Assembly: GCF_014836765.1 (NCBI RefSeq)
Contig: NZ_JACSQG010000005.1
Span: 62,001 to 126,000 of the forward strand
Source of the DNA: Serpens gallinarum
Lineage (GTDB): Bacteria > Pseudomonadota > Gammaproteobacteria > Pseudomonadales > Pseudomonadaceae
Direction of reading: 5' to 3'
Length of the DNA stretch: 64,000 nucleotides
This document shows, in pieces, positions 37,386 through 47,696 of the stretch (within the stretch, counting starts at the first letter, position 1; each line of letters begins with the position of its first letter). The position numbers and the translations under genes are program-made. A model generated the notes under the pieces. The model was not told the DNA's origin. It saw nothing but the letters and a program-made list of their open reading frames with translations, and did not search any database.

Positions 37386-37414
37386 TGTAAGCAACTACTT
37401 GGGAGAGATCGACA

Positions 37415-37708
37415 ATGGCACTTCGTCCCCTGCATGACCGCGTCGTCATCCGTCGCAGCGAAGAAGAAAGCAAAACCGCTGGTGGCATCGTGCTGCCGGG
37501 CTCGGCCGCTGAGAAGCCGAACCAAGGTGAAATCGTTGCAGTCGGCGCTGGTCGCGTTCTGGACAATGGTGAAGTCCGCCCGCTGGCCGTCAAGGTCGGC
37601 GACAAAGTGGTGTTCGGCCCGTACTCCGGCAGCAATGCCATCAAGGTTGATGGCGAAGAACTGCTGGTAATGAGCGAGAACGAAATCCTCGCCGTTATCG
37701 AAGGCTGA
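37415..37708 (+). CDS. groES: Co-chaperonin GroES
   Basis: 97 residues, the normal size. It has the start [18 protein letters not shown], the mobile loop [15 protein letters not shown] and the motif [12 protein letters not shown]. GroES caps the GroEL chamber to fold client proteins. It is the first gene of groES-groEL, 47 bases upstream of groEL, under the sigma32-type promoter above. The ribosome site is GGGAGA. Confidence 0.97.
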   Translation: MALRPLHDRVVIRRSEEESKTAGGIVLPGSAAEKPNQGEIVAVGAGRVLDNGEVRPLAVKVGDKVVFGPYSGSNAIKVDGEELLVMSENEILAVIEG

Positions 37709-37746
37709 TATTCCCTTACGAATTCTCGTTCCACTTAAGTGTTTGA

Positions 37747-39396
<1,650 letters not shown>

Positions 39397-39421
39397 GCCG
39401 ACCCGGCTCCCTGAGCTGTAC

Positions 39422-39457
39422 CAGAAGCCCCGCCTCGTGCGGGGCTTCTGCGTTTTT
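39422..39457 (+). terminator. Intrinsic terminator after groEL
   Basis: CAGAAGCCCCGC (39422-39433) pairs exactly with GCGGGGCTTCTG (39439-39450), and TTTTT follows from 39453. A 12-bp stem with a short loop and a T-run is a textbook terminator. Confidence 0.93.
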
Positions 39458-39573
39458 CATGTGCATGAATCATGCGTTTCGGCTGATCAAAGTCGTACAT
39501 AAGGCGGCTTACAAAGACGTGCTAAGGTCAAAAGCAGGGTCTCGGTCGTAGCCTGTCTTGCAGGGAATGCCTT

Positions 39574-41049
39574 ATGAACAATCCAAATGTGTTGATCCTT
39601 GGCGCCGATGCGTCGGGCCAACCGATCAGCCAGCTCCTGCGGCTGGCTAACCGCCATGGTCTTATCGCTGGCGCCACCGGCACCGGCAAGACGGTGACCT
39701 TGCAGCGGCTGGTGGAAAATTTCAGCGATGCCGGCGTGGCGGTGTTCGCCGCCGACATTAAGGGCGACCTGTGCGGCCTGGGCGCGGCCGGCCAGCCCAG
39801 CGGCAAGGTGGCCGAGCGCATCGAATCCATGCCCTGGTTGAACCATCAGCCGCAGAGTTATCCGGTCGTGCTCTGGGACATCGACGGCAAAAAAGGCCAT
39901 CCGCTGCGCACCACTCTGAGCGAAATGGGCCCGCTGTTGCTCGGTAACTTGCTGGAACTGACCGACAGCCAGCAATCGGCGCTATATGCGGCCTTCAAGG
40001 TGGCGGATCGCGAGGGTTTGCTGCTGCTCGACCTCAAGGATCTCAAGGCGCTGCTCAACCACCTGAGAAGTACCCCGGCTCTCTTGGGTGAAGACGCCGC
40101 GCTGTTCAACTCGGCTTCAGCCCAGGCGCTGCTGCGCCGGATGGCGACATTGGAACAGCAGGGCGCCGAAGCGCTATTCGGCGAACCGACCTTGCAATTG
40201 AATGATCTCCTGCGCCCCACGACGCAGGGCAAGGGCATCATCCACTTGCTTGAGGCCAGTCGCCTGATACACGAAGCACCCAAGGTCTATGCGACCTTCC
40301 TGCTCTGGCTGCTCGCCGAACTGTTTGAGCAACTGCCCGAGCGCGGCGATGCGGATCGCCCCGTGCTGGCACTGTTTTTCGATGAGGCGCACGTGCTGTT
40401 CAGCGGCACGCCAAAGGCGTTACAGGAGCGCTTGGAGCAAGTGGTTCGGCTGATTCGCTCCAAAGGCGTAGGGGTGTATTTCGTCACGCAGTCGCCGGGC
40501 GATTTACCCGATGACATCCTCGCCCAGTTGGGTTTGCGCATTCAGCACGGCCTGCGAGCTTTCACCGCCAGGGAGCAAAAAAGCTTGCGTGCGGTGGCTG
40601 ACGGCTTTCGCCCCAACCCGCAAATCGACACCCTGGCAACGCTGACCCAATTGGGAATTGGTGAGGCGCTGGTCGGCACGCTGGAAGAGAAAGGTACCCC
40701 GGCCATGGTGCGGCGCGTGGCGATTGCCCCACCACAGTCACGCATCGGCCCGCTGACCGACGGCGAGCGGGCGGCGTTGATGCGTACGTCGCCATTGGCC
40801 GGGCATTATGACCAGACTGTTGACCGTGAGTCAGCTTACGAGATGCTCAATGCCCGAGCAACATCTAGTGCGGTCCCCAAGACCGACGAGAAAGACGCCG
40901 GCGCGGGTATAGGTGACAAGGCGGCTGAAGTGCTCGGCGATCTGGTCGGCAAGACCATGAAAAGTGCGATGCGCCAGGCGGCCAATCAGTTGGGTCGACA
41001 CATTGTGCGCGGATTGATGGGCTCGTTGCTGGGAGGCAAGAAGCGTTAG
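39574..41049 (+). CDS. HerA/YjgR-type ATPase (DUF853)
   Basis: 491 residues. The Walker A motif is GATGTGKTVTLQRL and the Walker B is LALFFDEAHVLF. The N-terminus ILGADASGQPISQLLRLANRHGLIAG and the basic C-terminus (HIVRGLMGSLLGGKKR) match the DUF853/YjgR group related to HerA and FtsK DNA translocases. The biochemical role is not known. No NurA-like nuclease partner is nearby, so a HerA-NurA system is not suggested. Confidence 0.88.
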   Translation: MNNPNVLILGADASGQPISQLLRLANRHGLIAGATGTGKTVTLQRLVENFSDAGVAVFAADIKGDLCGLGAAGQPSGKVAERIESMPWLNHQPQSYPVVLWDIDGKKGHPLRTTLSEMGPLLLGNLLELTDSQQSALYAAFKVADREGLLLLDLKDLKALLNHLRSTPALLGEDAALFNSASAQALLRRMATLEQQGAEALFGEPTLQLNDLLRPTTQGKGIIHLLEASRLIHEAPKVYATFLLWLLAELFEQLPERGDADRPVLALFFDEAHVLFSGTPKALQERLEQVVRLIRSKGVGVYFVTQSPGDLPDDILAQLGLRIQHGLRAFTAREQKSLRAVADGFRPNPQIDTLATLTQLGIGEALVGTLEEKGTPAMVRRVAIAPPQSRIGPLTDGERAALMRTSPLAGHYDQTVDRESAYEMLNARATSSAVPKTDEKDAGAGIGDKAAEVLGDLVGKTMKSAMRQAANQLGRHIVRGLMGSLLGGKKR

Positions 41050-41205
41050 CGGGCTATGCAAAAGGCCGTCTAGCGGCATGTTTATGACCCACAATGAACC
41101 GTGCAATCTAGCGGTAGCTGAGAGTGCAGATTGCCGCTGCAGTTGCCAATAAACGCCAAAGGTTCGCAACCCTGCGATCACGTAACGAGTGCCTGGATTG
41201 GTGGC

Positions 41206-41418
41206 TTAGAGCCCTTTTTCTTCAGCCGCTTTCGTCAGATCTTTTTCGATTTTTTCAAGTTCTTGCTGGAAAGCTTGATCCAGCAGGCTGGCTTTTTTTC
41301 GCCATGGCTTGCGCTCCGGCTCTGGTTGCGCAGCATAAGTAATGATTTCACCGCCGTTTTCGTCTTTGTAGCGCTTGGCTTGGCGCTCGAGTTCTGCCCG
41401 TAGTTCGTCTTTTGTCAC
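41206..41418 (-). CDS. Small charged hypothetical protein
   Basis: 70 residues, MTKDELRAELERQAKRYKDE..., rich in Lys and Glu with a high helical propensity and no membrane segment. It resembles short conserved proteins of pseudomonads without a known function. A weak ribosome site (GGAT) lies about 8 bases upstream. Convergent with the HerA-type gene. Its start is next to the unusual stretch at 41419-41796. Confidence 0.6.
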   Translation of the reverse strand: MTKDELRAELERQAKRYKDENGGEIITYAAQPEPERKPWRKKASLLDQAFQQELEKIEKDLTKAAEEKGL

Positions 41419-41447
41419 TGTTGATCCAATTTTCTCAGAAGGAGGTG

Positions 41448-41603
41448 ATGAGTCGGCAAAAAGTGCACAAGGACTCGTTGTTTATAAAAGCAGGGTTTAC
41501 ACAAAGAACCATGGTTATGGGCGTAAATTATATACCCGTAGTGGGGGTCGTCCATGTAACGGCGCCCCGGGAGTTATATGTCAGGGACATGTGTCCGGGC
41601 TGA
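41448..41603 (+). CDS. Possible short peptide gene (uncertain)
   Basis: 51 residues from MSRQKVHKDSLFIKAGF to VRDMCPG. The only support is the Shine-Dalgarno match at 41439-41449, which is exceptionally long but overlaps the start codon. Codon use is not clearly like the neighbours. No family or domain recognised. A noncoding role of the region is as likely. Confidence 0.25.
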   Translation: MSRQKVHKDSLFIKAGFTQRTMVMGVNYIPVVGVVHVTAPRELYVRDMCPG

Positions 41604-41628
41604 AACAGTACTGCCGGTTTACCCGAGC

Positions 41629-41661
41629 AACCCCACGCTTGAATGGCAGACAGGGGTTTTT
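41629..41661 (+). terminator. Possible terminator hairpin
   Basis: AACCCC (41629-41634) pairs with GGGGTT at 41653-41658, inside GGGGTTTTT, which gives a T-tail. The loop is long (18 bases), so the structure is weaker than typical. It would end any + strand transcript from the stretch before. Confidence 0.4.
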
Positions 41662-41796
41662 GTTGGAGCCCCTAGCGGCCGGCGAGCGCGCCGGCGTGGC
41701 CTGGGGATCGGGCTGTGCCGAAAACACAACCGATACGTCTCAGACGTCTATACGGCCGCCATGGATGTTGCCAGGCACAATGCCGAGGGCTGTTTA

Positions 41797-42042
41797 TCAG
41801 GCGGGCACCAAGGCCGGTAACAGTGTGCGGGAAATAGCCTTGCGTACGGCCGGATGTACGGTGGCACTGCTGGCGAGCAAGTCCTCCACCAATCGGCGCA
41901 ACGCCTGGGCGCGTTGATCGTCGAAGCCACGTACCGCCAGTGTACAGGCTTCTTCGGCGTCGGCGCCGGGTGGAATGTCGATACCCAGTGCAATTAGTCG
42001 TTCACGAAACTCGGCCTCGCCTACCTGTTCATCACGGAACAT
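41797..42042 (-). CDS. Small hypothetical protein
   Basis: 81 residues from MFRDEQVGEAEFRERLIALG. The ribosome site AGGAGAAGG directly upstream of this ATG is strong, and it decides the start over the longer open frame to 42252. A conserved-looking helical protein with no signal or membrane helix. No family recognised. It is read divergently from the ZapB-like gene with about 250 bases between. Confidence 0.7.
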   Translation of the reverse strand: MFRDEQVGEAEFRERLIALGIDIPPGADAEEACTLAVRGFDDQRAQALRRLVEDLLASSATVHPAVRKAISRTLLPALVPA

Positions 42043-42293
42043 GGTCCTTCTCCTTTGCAGGGTTTGATGCAGCCTGAATGGGTTATCCATACCAGAAGAT
42101 AGTTCTGCTAAGTGAGACTGGCTTGCGGCGCGGCAATGACCGAGACCGAAGGTCGCGCAGTCTGGGATTATCGCTGTTGTTGCGTGCGCTGCAGCAACAT
42201 ACGATCCAGGCGTATGGCCGCCATGCTTTGTCGCTGGTAAGCGTGCACGCATTTCATTATCGTAGAGGTCTTTTGAAATGCCCTGTGGATGTC

Positions 42294-42563
42294 ATGATGT
42301 TGGAAGAAACTCTTGTTCAAATGGAGCAGCTCGTCGGTAACCTGTTGCAGCGTAATCAGGAGCTGCAAGCCAATCAGGCCGAATTGAGCGCAGCCCTGGC
42401 GCAGATCAAGGATGAAAACGAAATGCTGCAACTGCAAATGCTGGAAATGGAGGAACGGCAGGGTGCCGTCGCTTCGCGCCTGCAAGCCCTGGTACAACGT
42501 GCCGCCGGCGATCAGGTCAGCACTCATTCCACCAACAGCGGTTCGATTATCGCCAGCGCATGA
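42294..42563 (+). CDS. ZapB-like coiled-coil protein (TIGR02449 type)
   Basis: About 89 residues. Two ATGs (42294, 42297) are possible starts; the longer open frame to 42078 has no support. Residues 1-70 form a strong coiled coil with heptads of Leu and many Gln/Glu (LEETLVQMEQLVGNLLQRNQ). This fits the family of short coiled-coil proteins that sit beside zapA. It overlaps the zapA-like start by 4 bases (ATGA). It probably works with ZapA at the division ring. Confidence 0.75.
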   Translation: MMLEETLVQMEQLVGNLLQRNQELQANQAELSAALAQIKDENEMLQLQMLEMEERQGAVASRLQALVQRAAGDQVSTHSTNSGSIIASA

Positions 42564-42871
42564 AAACACCCGATAACGCAGTTTCGGTCCTGTCTATCTT
42601 CGGCCGCGACTACACCGTGAAAGCCCCGGAAGGGAAGCAGCAGCTTCTCGAGGACTCGGCTGCGTTATTGCGTACACATATCAAGGATATTCAACGCCAG
42701 CGTCCGGGACTGCGCCCCGACGAGCTATTCCTGCTGGCGGCTCTGAGCGTCTGCTCCAGGCACCTGGAGCAGCAGGCTGAATATCACCGCGAGCTGATCG
42801 CCTTGCAGCAGCGGTTGAACTCCACCAAGGAACGTATCCAGGGTCAGATCGAAACGGTTCAAGTGGGGTGA
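42560..42871 (+). CDS. ZapA-like cell division protein
   Basis: 103 residues. The N-terminal half is the ZapA beta-hairpin domain (VSVLSIFGRDYTVKAPEGKQQLLEDSAALL) and the C-terminal half is a coiled coil. ZapA crosslinks FtsZ filaments at the division site. The usual Pseudomonas zapA lies beside ssrS (6S RNA) and a folate cyclo-ligase gene; neither follows here. This may be a second ZapA or a locus that has moved. Confidence 0.82.
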   Translation: MKTPDNAVSVLSIFGRDYTVKAPEGKQQLLEDSAALLRTHIKDIQRQRPGLRPDELFLLAALSVCSRHLEQQAEYHRELIALQQRLNSTKERIQGQIETVQVG

Positions 42872-42878
42872 AACGGCC

Positions 42879-42903
42879 CGTTTTGCCTGCGAGCAAAACG
42901 TTT
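42879..42903 (+). terminator. Terminator hairpin after zapA-like gene
   Basis: CGTTTTGC (42879-42886) and GCAAAACG (42893-42900) pair exactly around CTGCGA, then TTTG follows. It lies 8 bases after the ZapA-like stop. The T-tail is short, so termination may be partial. Confidence 0.6.
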
Positions 42904-43032
42904 GCATGGCTTGCGCGCTGTCGGAAGACCTATTTATCTCTCTTCGCAGCGGAACTTATTCGCTCTCGCCCCAATCAATCTGCGCTTGCCGGTACACCCC
43001 CTGTACTGTGATTCCCGTCTCCAGAGGTTTTC

Positions 43033-43590
43033 ATGAAAACAGTGTCTTCCCTGACCCTCACTGCGATGCTCGCCATGACTGGTTGTGCATCGTCGGGCCT
43101 GAACATGAACGATGCCGTGCAAATCGCCTCGGCGGTTGACGCATCCATGCCGGCCGCTACTCCGGGCACTACCCGTGCGACCATCAGCGGTCTGCTGTCC
43201 ATGCTGGGCTCGACCAATACTTCCTCCACCCAGGCGCTGGGTGGCACCGCCGCCCTGTTGGGGCTGGCGCAATCGAAGCTGAGCACCAACGAATACGCCC
43301 AATTGGCCACGGCGGTTCCGGGCTTGCAGCAGCTCACCGGCAGCAACGCGGTGACACAACTGTCTGCTCTGGGTCTGCTGAATGGCCAATCGGCCAGCCC
43401 AACGGTGCTGAGCAAGGCGCTGAGCAATACCCGCACCGAGGCGGGTGTTGACCAGGCGTTCTCAACTCTGGGCATGGACACCGGCATGGTCGAGGTGTTC
43501 TCGCCATTGCTGCTGCAATATTTTGGCAACCAGGGCGTATCGGGCGGCGTGCTGCAGAGCCTGTCCAGCGCCTGGGGCACCGAAGGCTGA
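43033..43590 (+). CDS. DUF2780 family lipoprotein
   Basis: 185 residues. The signal has the lipobox AMTGC with Cys at residue 17. The mature part is rich in Ala, Ser, Thr, Leu and Gly, with segments such as GTAALLGLAQSKLS and VPGLQQLTG that match DUF2780 (VcgC/VcgE-like). Its role is unknown. It is likely anchored in the outer or inner membrane. A separate gene, 162 bases after the ZapA-like gene and 45 bases before dgt. Confidence 0.78.
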   Translation: MKTVSSLTLTAMLAMTGCASSGLNMNDAVQIASAVDASMPAATPGTTRATISGLLSMLGSTNTSSTQALGGTAALLGLAQSKLSTNEYAQLATAVPGLQQLTGSNAVTQLSALGLLNGQSASPTVLSKALSNTRTEAGVDQAFSTLGMDTGMVEVFSPLLLQYFGNQGVSGGVLQSLSSAWGTEG

Positions 43591-43634
43591 TTGACGGGCT
43601 GCAGGTACAAGCCTGAGTCCATGTGAGGATTGCA

Positions 43635-45116
43635 ATGACGGTTGATTTCCAGCTCAAGCTTTCCTCCCGCCGGCCCCATGGCAAGGCGGGAGCGGGCGCA
43701 CCCGGCGACGAGCTGGCGGCCCTGATCGACCAGCTGGAAAGCGACCGTGGGCGGATCATCAACAGCGCCGCCGTACGTCGCCTGCAGCAGAAGACCCAGG
43801 TGTTTCCACTGGAGCGCAATGCGGCGGTGCGTAGTCGGCTGACGCATTCGCTGGAAGTGCAGCAGACCGGCCGTTTCATTGTGCGCACGCTGTACAAGCA
43901 GTTGGGGGCGAAGGCGGCCGACTACGGTCTGCAAGACTTGCAAGGCCCCTTGGAAACACTGGTGGAAATGGCCTGCCTGAGCCATGACATCGGCAACCCG
44001 CCGTTCGGTCATTTCGGCGAATTCGCCATCGGCGAATGGTGCGAACGAAACCTCGATGCGCTGTTCGATGCGGCAGTCCCGGCGGGTCGGGGCGATGCCC
44101 TGTTGCGCGAGCGCATGTGCCGCGACCTCAAAGAGTTTGAAGGTAATGCCCAGGCCATCCGCCTGCTGGTACGCCTGCAGCGCTTGAATCTCACCTATGC
44201 GCAGATTGCGGCGATGCTCAAGTATGTACGCCCCGCCTATGAAGCCAGGCCGACCGCTGATAGCCCAGGTGCCTACCTGCGCAAGAAGCCGGGTTTCTAC
44301 CTGTCCGAAGAGAACTTCCTGCTCGAGCTGTACGAGGCCCTGGGCATGGCGCCCGGTACCCGCCATCCGGCCGTCTACATCATGGAGGCGGCCGACGATA
44401 TCGCCTATTGCCTGGCGGATATCGAGGACTCGGTAGAGAAGGGCATCCTCAGTGTCGAGCAGCTGGCCCAGTTGCTGGTCGACAAATTCGCCGAGTATGG
44501 CGATGTGGACGGCCCCATGCTCGGGCAGCGCTCCTTTCGCCAGCGCGTGGGCTACGCCCTGGATCGGGCGCTGAAAGAGCCGATCAACAAGGCCGGCGAA
44601 TTCTTCATCTGGCTGCGGGTAAACATGGTCCACCCGCTGGTGCAGCATGCGGCCACGCAGTTCATCACGCATATCGAGCCGGTGTTTCACGGCACCCTCG
44701 ACCGCGCGCTGCTGGAAGATGCCAGCCCAGCCAATGCCATTGTGCAAACGTTCAAGGACGTGGCCAGGGAGCAGGTTTTCTGCCATCGCGAGGTGGAAAC
44801 CCTGCATTTGCAGGGGTATCGCATCCTGCAGGGCCTGCTGGAGTTCTATGCGCCGCTGCTGCGCGTGGCGCCGCAGGATTTCATCGCTCTGACGGAAGGA
44901 CGCTACCGGCGTTCACCGCAGCTGCAGATGCTGGCCAGGCGCCTGCCGAGCCAGTTGCTCAAGGCCTACAGCGAAGCCCTCAAGAATCTTCCGGAGCCGG
45001 CGCAGGATCGGCCGCTCTGGGAGTTCTATCATCGCTGCCGGATGCTGCTGGACTTTGTCAGCGGCATGACCGACCAGCACGCCCAGGACGAGTACCACAC
45101 CTTGGCGGCGCTGTAA
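43635..45116 (+). CDS. dgt: Deoxyguanosinetriphosphate triphosphohydrolase (dGTPase)
   Basis: 493 residues from MTVDFQLKLSSRRP, with a GAGGA ribosome site. The HD motif is CLSHDIGNPPFGHFGE and the substrate region includes LTHSLEVQQTGR. The second Asp lies in EAADDIAYCLADIED. The family hydrolyses dGTP to deoxyguanosine and triphosphate, and so affects nucleotide pools and phage defence. The length fits the long dGTPase group. Convergent with the chemoreceptor gene. Confidence 0.92.
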   Translation: MTVDFQLKLSSRRPHGKAGAGAPGDELAALIDQLESDRGRIINSAAVRRLQQKTQVFPLERNAAVRSRLTHSLEVQQTGRFIVRTLYKQLGAKAADYGLQDLQGPLETLVEMACLSHDIGNPPFGHFGEFAIGEWCERNLDALFDAAVPAGRGDALLRERMCRDLKEFEGNAQAIRLLVRLQRLNLTYAQIAAMLKYVRPAYEARPTADSPGAYLRKKPGFYLSEENFLLELYEALGMAPGTRHPAVYIMEAADDIAYCLADIEDSVEKGILSVEQLAQLLVDKFAEYGDVDGPMLGQRSFRQRVGYALDRALKEPINKAGEFFIWLRVNMVHPLVQHAATQFITHIEPVFHGTLDRALLEDASPANAIVQTFKDVAREQVFCHREVETLHLQGYRILQGLLEFYAPLLRVAPQDFIALTEGRYRRSPQLQMLARRLPSQLLKAYSEALKNLPEPAQDRPLWEFYHRCRMLLDFVSGMTDQHAQDEYHTLAAL

Positions 45117-45202
45117 GCCGCGCAAGCCGCCCCCCATTGCACGGCATCCAGAACTCGATACCGTGCCACGGGGCAGGCCATCCAATTACGCCCTGTGTGC
45201 CG

Positions 45203-47347
45203 TCACACCTTGAACTGATCCATCAGTCCCTGCTGGTGATTGGCCAGCGTGTCCAATGTCTGGCTGATGCGTGCCGACTCGCGGGATTGGCCGGCCAGGG
45301 ATTCGGTGACATCGCGAATACCGGCGACGTTGCGGTTGATCTCCTCGGCGACCGCGCTTTGTTGCTCGGCGGCGCTGGCGATCTGCAGGTTCATGTCATT
45401 GATCACGCTCACCGCCTCGCCAATGCGCTGCAGGGCGGCGACCGCCTGCTCGACCTGTTCCACGCTGCCCTGGGCGTGCAGATGGCTGGAGTGCATGGTG
45501 CCCACGACTTCCTGGGTGTCGCCTTGCAGACTTTCGATCACTTCGCGAATTTCTCCCACCGAGTCCTGGGTGCGTTTGGCCAAGCCGCGCACTTCATCGG
45601 CGACGACGGCGAAGCCGCGTCCGGCATCACCGGCGCGGGCGGCCTCGATGGCGGCGTTGAGGGCCAACAGGTTGGTTTGCTCGGCGATGCCACGAATCAC
45701 TTCCAAGACTGAGCCGATCTGCTCGCTGCTCTCGGCCAGGCCTTCGACTCGCGCCATGGCGCTGCTCATCTCCTGGGTCAGCGTCTGCATGCTGTGCGTG
45801 GTGCGGGCAATGATCTCGAGGCCTTGTTGAGTAGCCTGGTCGGCGTTGCGCGCGGCTGCTGAGGCTTGTTCGGCGTTTTGTGCCACATCCAGTGCGGTGG
45901 CGCTCATTTCCTGCGCGGCCGTGGCCACCAGGTTGACCTCGCGATACTGCTGCTGCATGCCGTCATTGGCCTGGCTGGCAATGGATGAAGACTGCTTGGC
46001 CGTGTCGCGGGCGTTGTGCACGGTACGTTTGACGTCGGTAATGATGGGCTGCAGCTTGTCGAGAAAGGCATTGAACCAGCCGGTCAGCTCGCCGAGTTCG
46101 TCCTGTTTGGTATAGGCCAGGCGCTGGGTCAGATCGCCTTCGCCGCTGGCGATGTTCTTGAGCATGCCGGCGACGTCGAGGATCGGTCGGGTCACGCTGC
46201 GTGCAGTCAGCCAGATCAGGGCGAAGCCGGCCAGCATCGCCAGGAGGCCAAGGAACAGTGAGGTCAGGCTGTCACGGGTGCTGCGCTGATCCAACTGTTG
46301 CCCAAGCTGGAGTGCGGGTGCCTGCAAGGCCTGTTGCGGCACTTCCAGCAGGATTGACCAGGCTTTGGCGCCAGGAATCGGCGCAAAGGCATGCAGCGTC
46401 TGCATCAAGCCCTGATGCTCGATCACTTGCGAGCGCCCTGCGCTGACCAGCTCCAACAGGTGCTCGGCCTGTTGCGGGTAATGCTGACTGAGAGGCTGGC
46501 CCAGAGCTGAGGGGTTGGCGCTGTGGCCGGCCAACAAGCCTGACTCGTTGAGGATGCTGGCGTGGCCTTGGCCGTCATACAGCGATTGACTGGCCTGCAC
46601 GCTGAGTTGTTGCAGGCTGGTGAGACTGAAGTCGATGCCGAACACACCGAGTATTTTACCCTCATGCACCAGGGGAAAGGCGACGCTGGAAATCAGCACG
46701 GTCTCATCGTTGACCTTCTCTTCGTAAGGCCCGATGACGCAGACGTGGCGACTCTCGTGAGGACAGGTGTACCACGAATTCATGGGGCGGCCGTTGGCGT
46801 CGAGACTGTCGTCCTCAAACCAGTCTTCGTCCATGACTTCCATGTCCAGCTGGCCGCGTGTGGGCTGCACCCAATAGATGGCAAAGCGCCCTTTGTTGTT
46901 ACCGGCGAACTCATGCTGGTTGATGAACAGGCCGTCCTTGCCATCCAGCGCGTCGGGATTGAAGACCAGATACATACCCAGCAGGTCAGGGCTGGCTTCC
47001 AGTGCACCCTGTACCAGCTTGATCAGGTCCTCGCGCAGCTCGAAGCTGCTGGTCTGCCGCAGCTCGGCCTGCTCGCGCAGGAACAACAACTGGCCGATAA
47101 GGCCCGAGCCATAATGGTAGGTGTCCATGAAGCGCCGCTGGATGCGCAACGCCTGGGTTTCACCGTAGGCGTTCAGGCGCTGCTGAGCGGACTGATTGAG
47201 CATCTCGCCGCTGGTGCTTTTGACCAGTTCGGCGCTGCGCTGCGACTGGTACAGCGAGGCCCCGGTGAGTAAGACCACCACGGCTAATAGGCAGAGTCCG
47301 GCGAGCAGTGAGATTTTCCAAGTAATGGAAAGACGGGTAGGCAGCAT
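45203..47347 (-). CDS. Methyl-accepting chemotaxis protein with periplasmic Cache domain
   Basis: 714 residues. TM1 is near 12-30 and TM2 near 365-387 (LFLGLLAMLAGFALIWLTARSV). The long periplasmic region between has a double-Cache pattern (VYLVFNPDALD-type LGMYLVFNPDALDG, and YEEKVNDETVLISSVAFPLV). A HAMP domain and the signalling hairpin EQTNLLALNAAIEAARAGDAG follow. It binds a small molecule outside the cell and drives the CheA pathway. The ligand is unknown. A FliA-type promoter lies upstream. Confidence 0.93.
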   Translation of the reverse strand: MLPTRLSITWKISLLAGLCLLAVVVLLTGASLYQSQRSAELVKSTSGEMLNQSAQQRLNAYGETQALRIQRRFMDTYHYGSGLIGQLLFLREQAELRQTSSFELREDLIKLVQGALEASPDLLGMYLVFNPDALDGKDGLFINQHEFAGNNKGRFAIYWVQPTRGQLDMEVMDEDWFEDDSLDANGRPMNSWYTCPHESRHVCVIGPYEEKVNDETVLISSVAFPLVHEGKILGVFGIDFSLTSLQQLSVQASQSLYDGQGHASILNESGLLAGHSANPSALGQPLSQHYPQQAEHLLELVSAGRSQVIEHQGLMQTLHAFAPIPGAKAWSILLEVPQQALQAPALQLGQQLDQRSTRDSLTSLFLGLLAMLAGFALIWLTARSVTRPILDVAGMLKNIASGEGDLTQRLAYTKQDELGELTGWFNAFLDKLQPIITDVKRTVHNARDTAKQSSSIASQANDGMQQQYREVNLVATAAQEMSATALDVAQNAEQASAAARNADQATQQGLEIIARTTHSMQTLTQEMSSAMARVEGLAESSEQIGSVLEVIRGIAEQTNLLALNAAIEAARAGDAGRGFAVVADEVRGLAKRTQDSVGEIREVIESLQGDTQEVVGTMHSSHLHAQGSVEQVEQAVAALQRIGEAVSVINDMNLQIASAAEQQSAVAEEINRNVAGIRDVTESLAGQSRESARISQTLDTLANHQQGLMDQFKV

Positions 47348-47431
47348 GGGAGCGGTTCCTTATGCGCGAGATCCTGTCCTGGTGCGCCTCTGTGGCGTTT
47401 TTTGTAATGGATAAGACAGGCTTGTTAAAAG

Positions 47432-47458
47432 GTATCGGCCTGACTTTTGCGGACTTAA
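47432..47458 (-). promoter_or_regulatory. FliA (sigma28)-type promoter of the chemoreceptor gene
   Basis: Reading the minus strand, TTAA, 15 bases, GCCGATAC; the sigma28 consensus is TAAA, 15 bases, GCCGATAA. Two mismatches in 12 positions and exact spacing. It lies 85 bases before the chemoreceptor start, as expected for a motility-regulon gene. Confidence 0.65.
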
Positions 47459-47696
47459 TAGTCCGTCACGGTCATTCTGTGAGCCAATTGGCAGATTCAG
47501 TAGATTTCAGAGCCCGGCTAGCAGCGGGATTCCCTGGGGGTGAGTCGGCGTCTGGGTCACCTATTGGATGGCGCGAGGGTCGAGCTCTCATTTGCGTCGG
47601 ACAACGTCGCAGCCTTGCCAGCTATCGCGGGGCGACGCCAGAATGATGTCGAGTATTTCTCCCGCGGCTGCCGGCCGCTTGAAACAAGGATTTCCG

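Larger units (their letters stand above)
41419..41796. other. Gene-poor stretch with a perfect Shine-Dalgarno
   Basis: This 378-base gap holds no confident gene. AAGGAGGTGAT (41439-41449) is a perfect complement of the 16S rRNA 3' end. The ATG at 41448 overlaps it, so spacing to that codon is too short for normal use. A hairpin (GGACA, TG, TGTCC at 41585-41596) and a T-tailed hairpin follow. The GC content falls in the middle (TAAATTATATACCC). It could encode a short peptide or an RNA. Confidence 0.4.

Noticed and set aside
42872-43032. 6S RNA (ssrS), expected after zapA in Pseudomonas
   Set aside because: The sequence does not fit the 6S RNA of Pseudomonas I know; only a terminator-like hairpin and a promoter region are seen.
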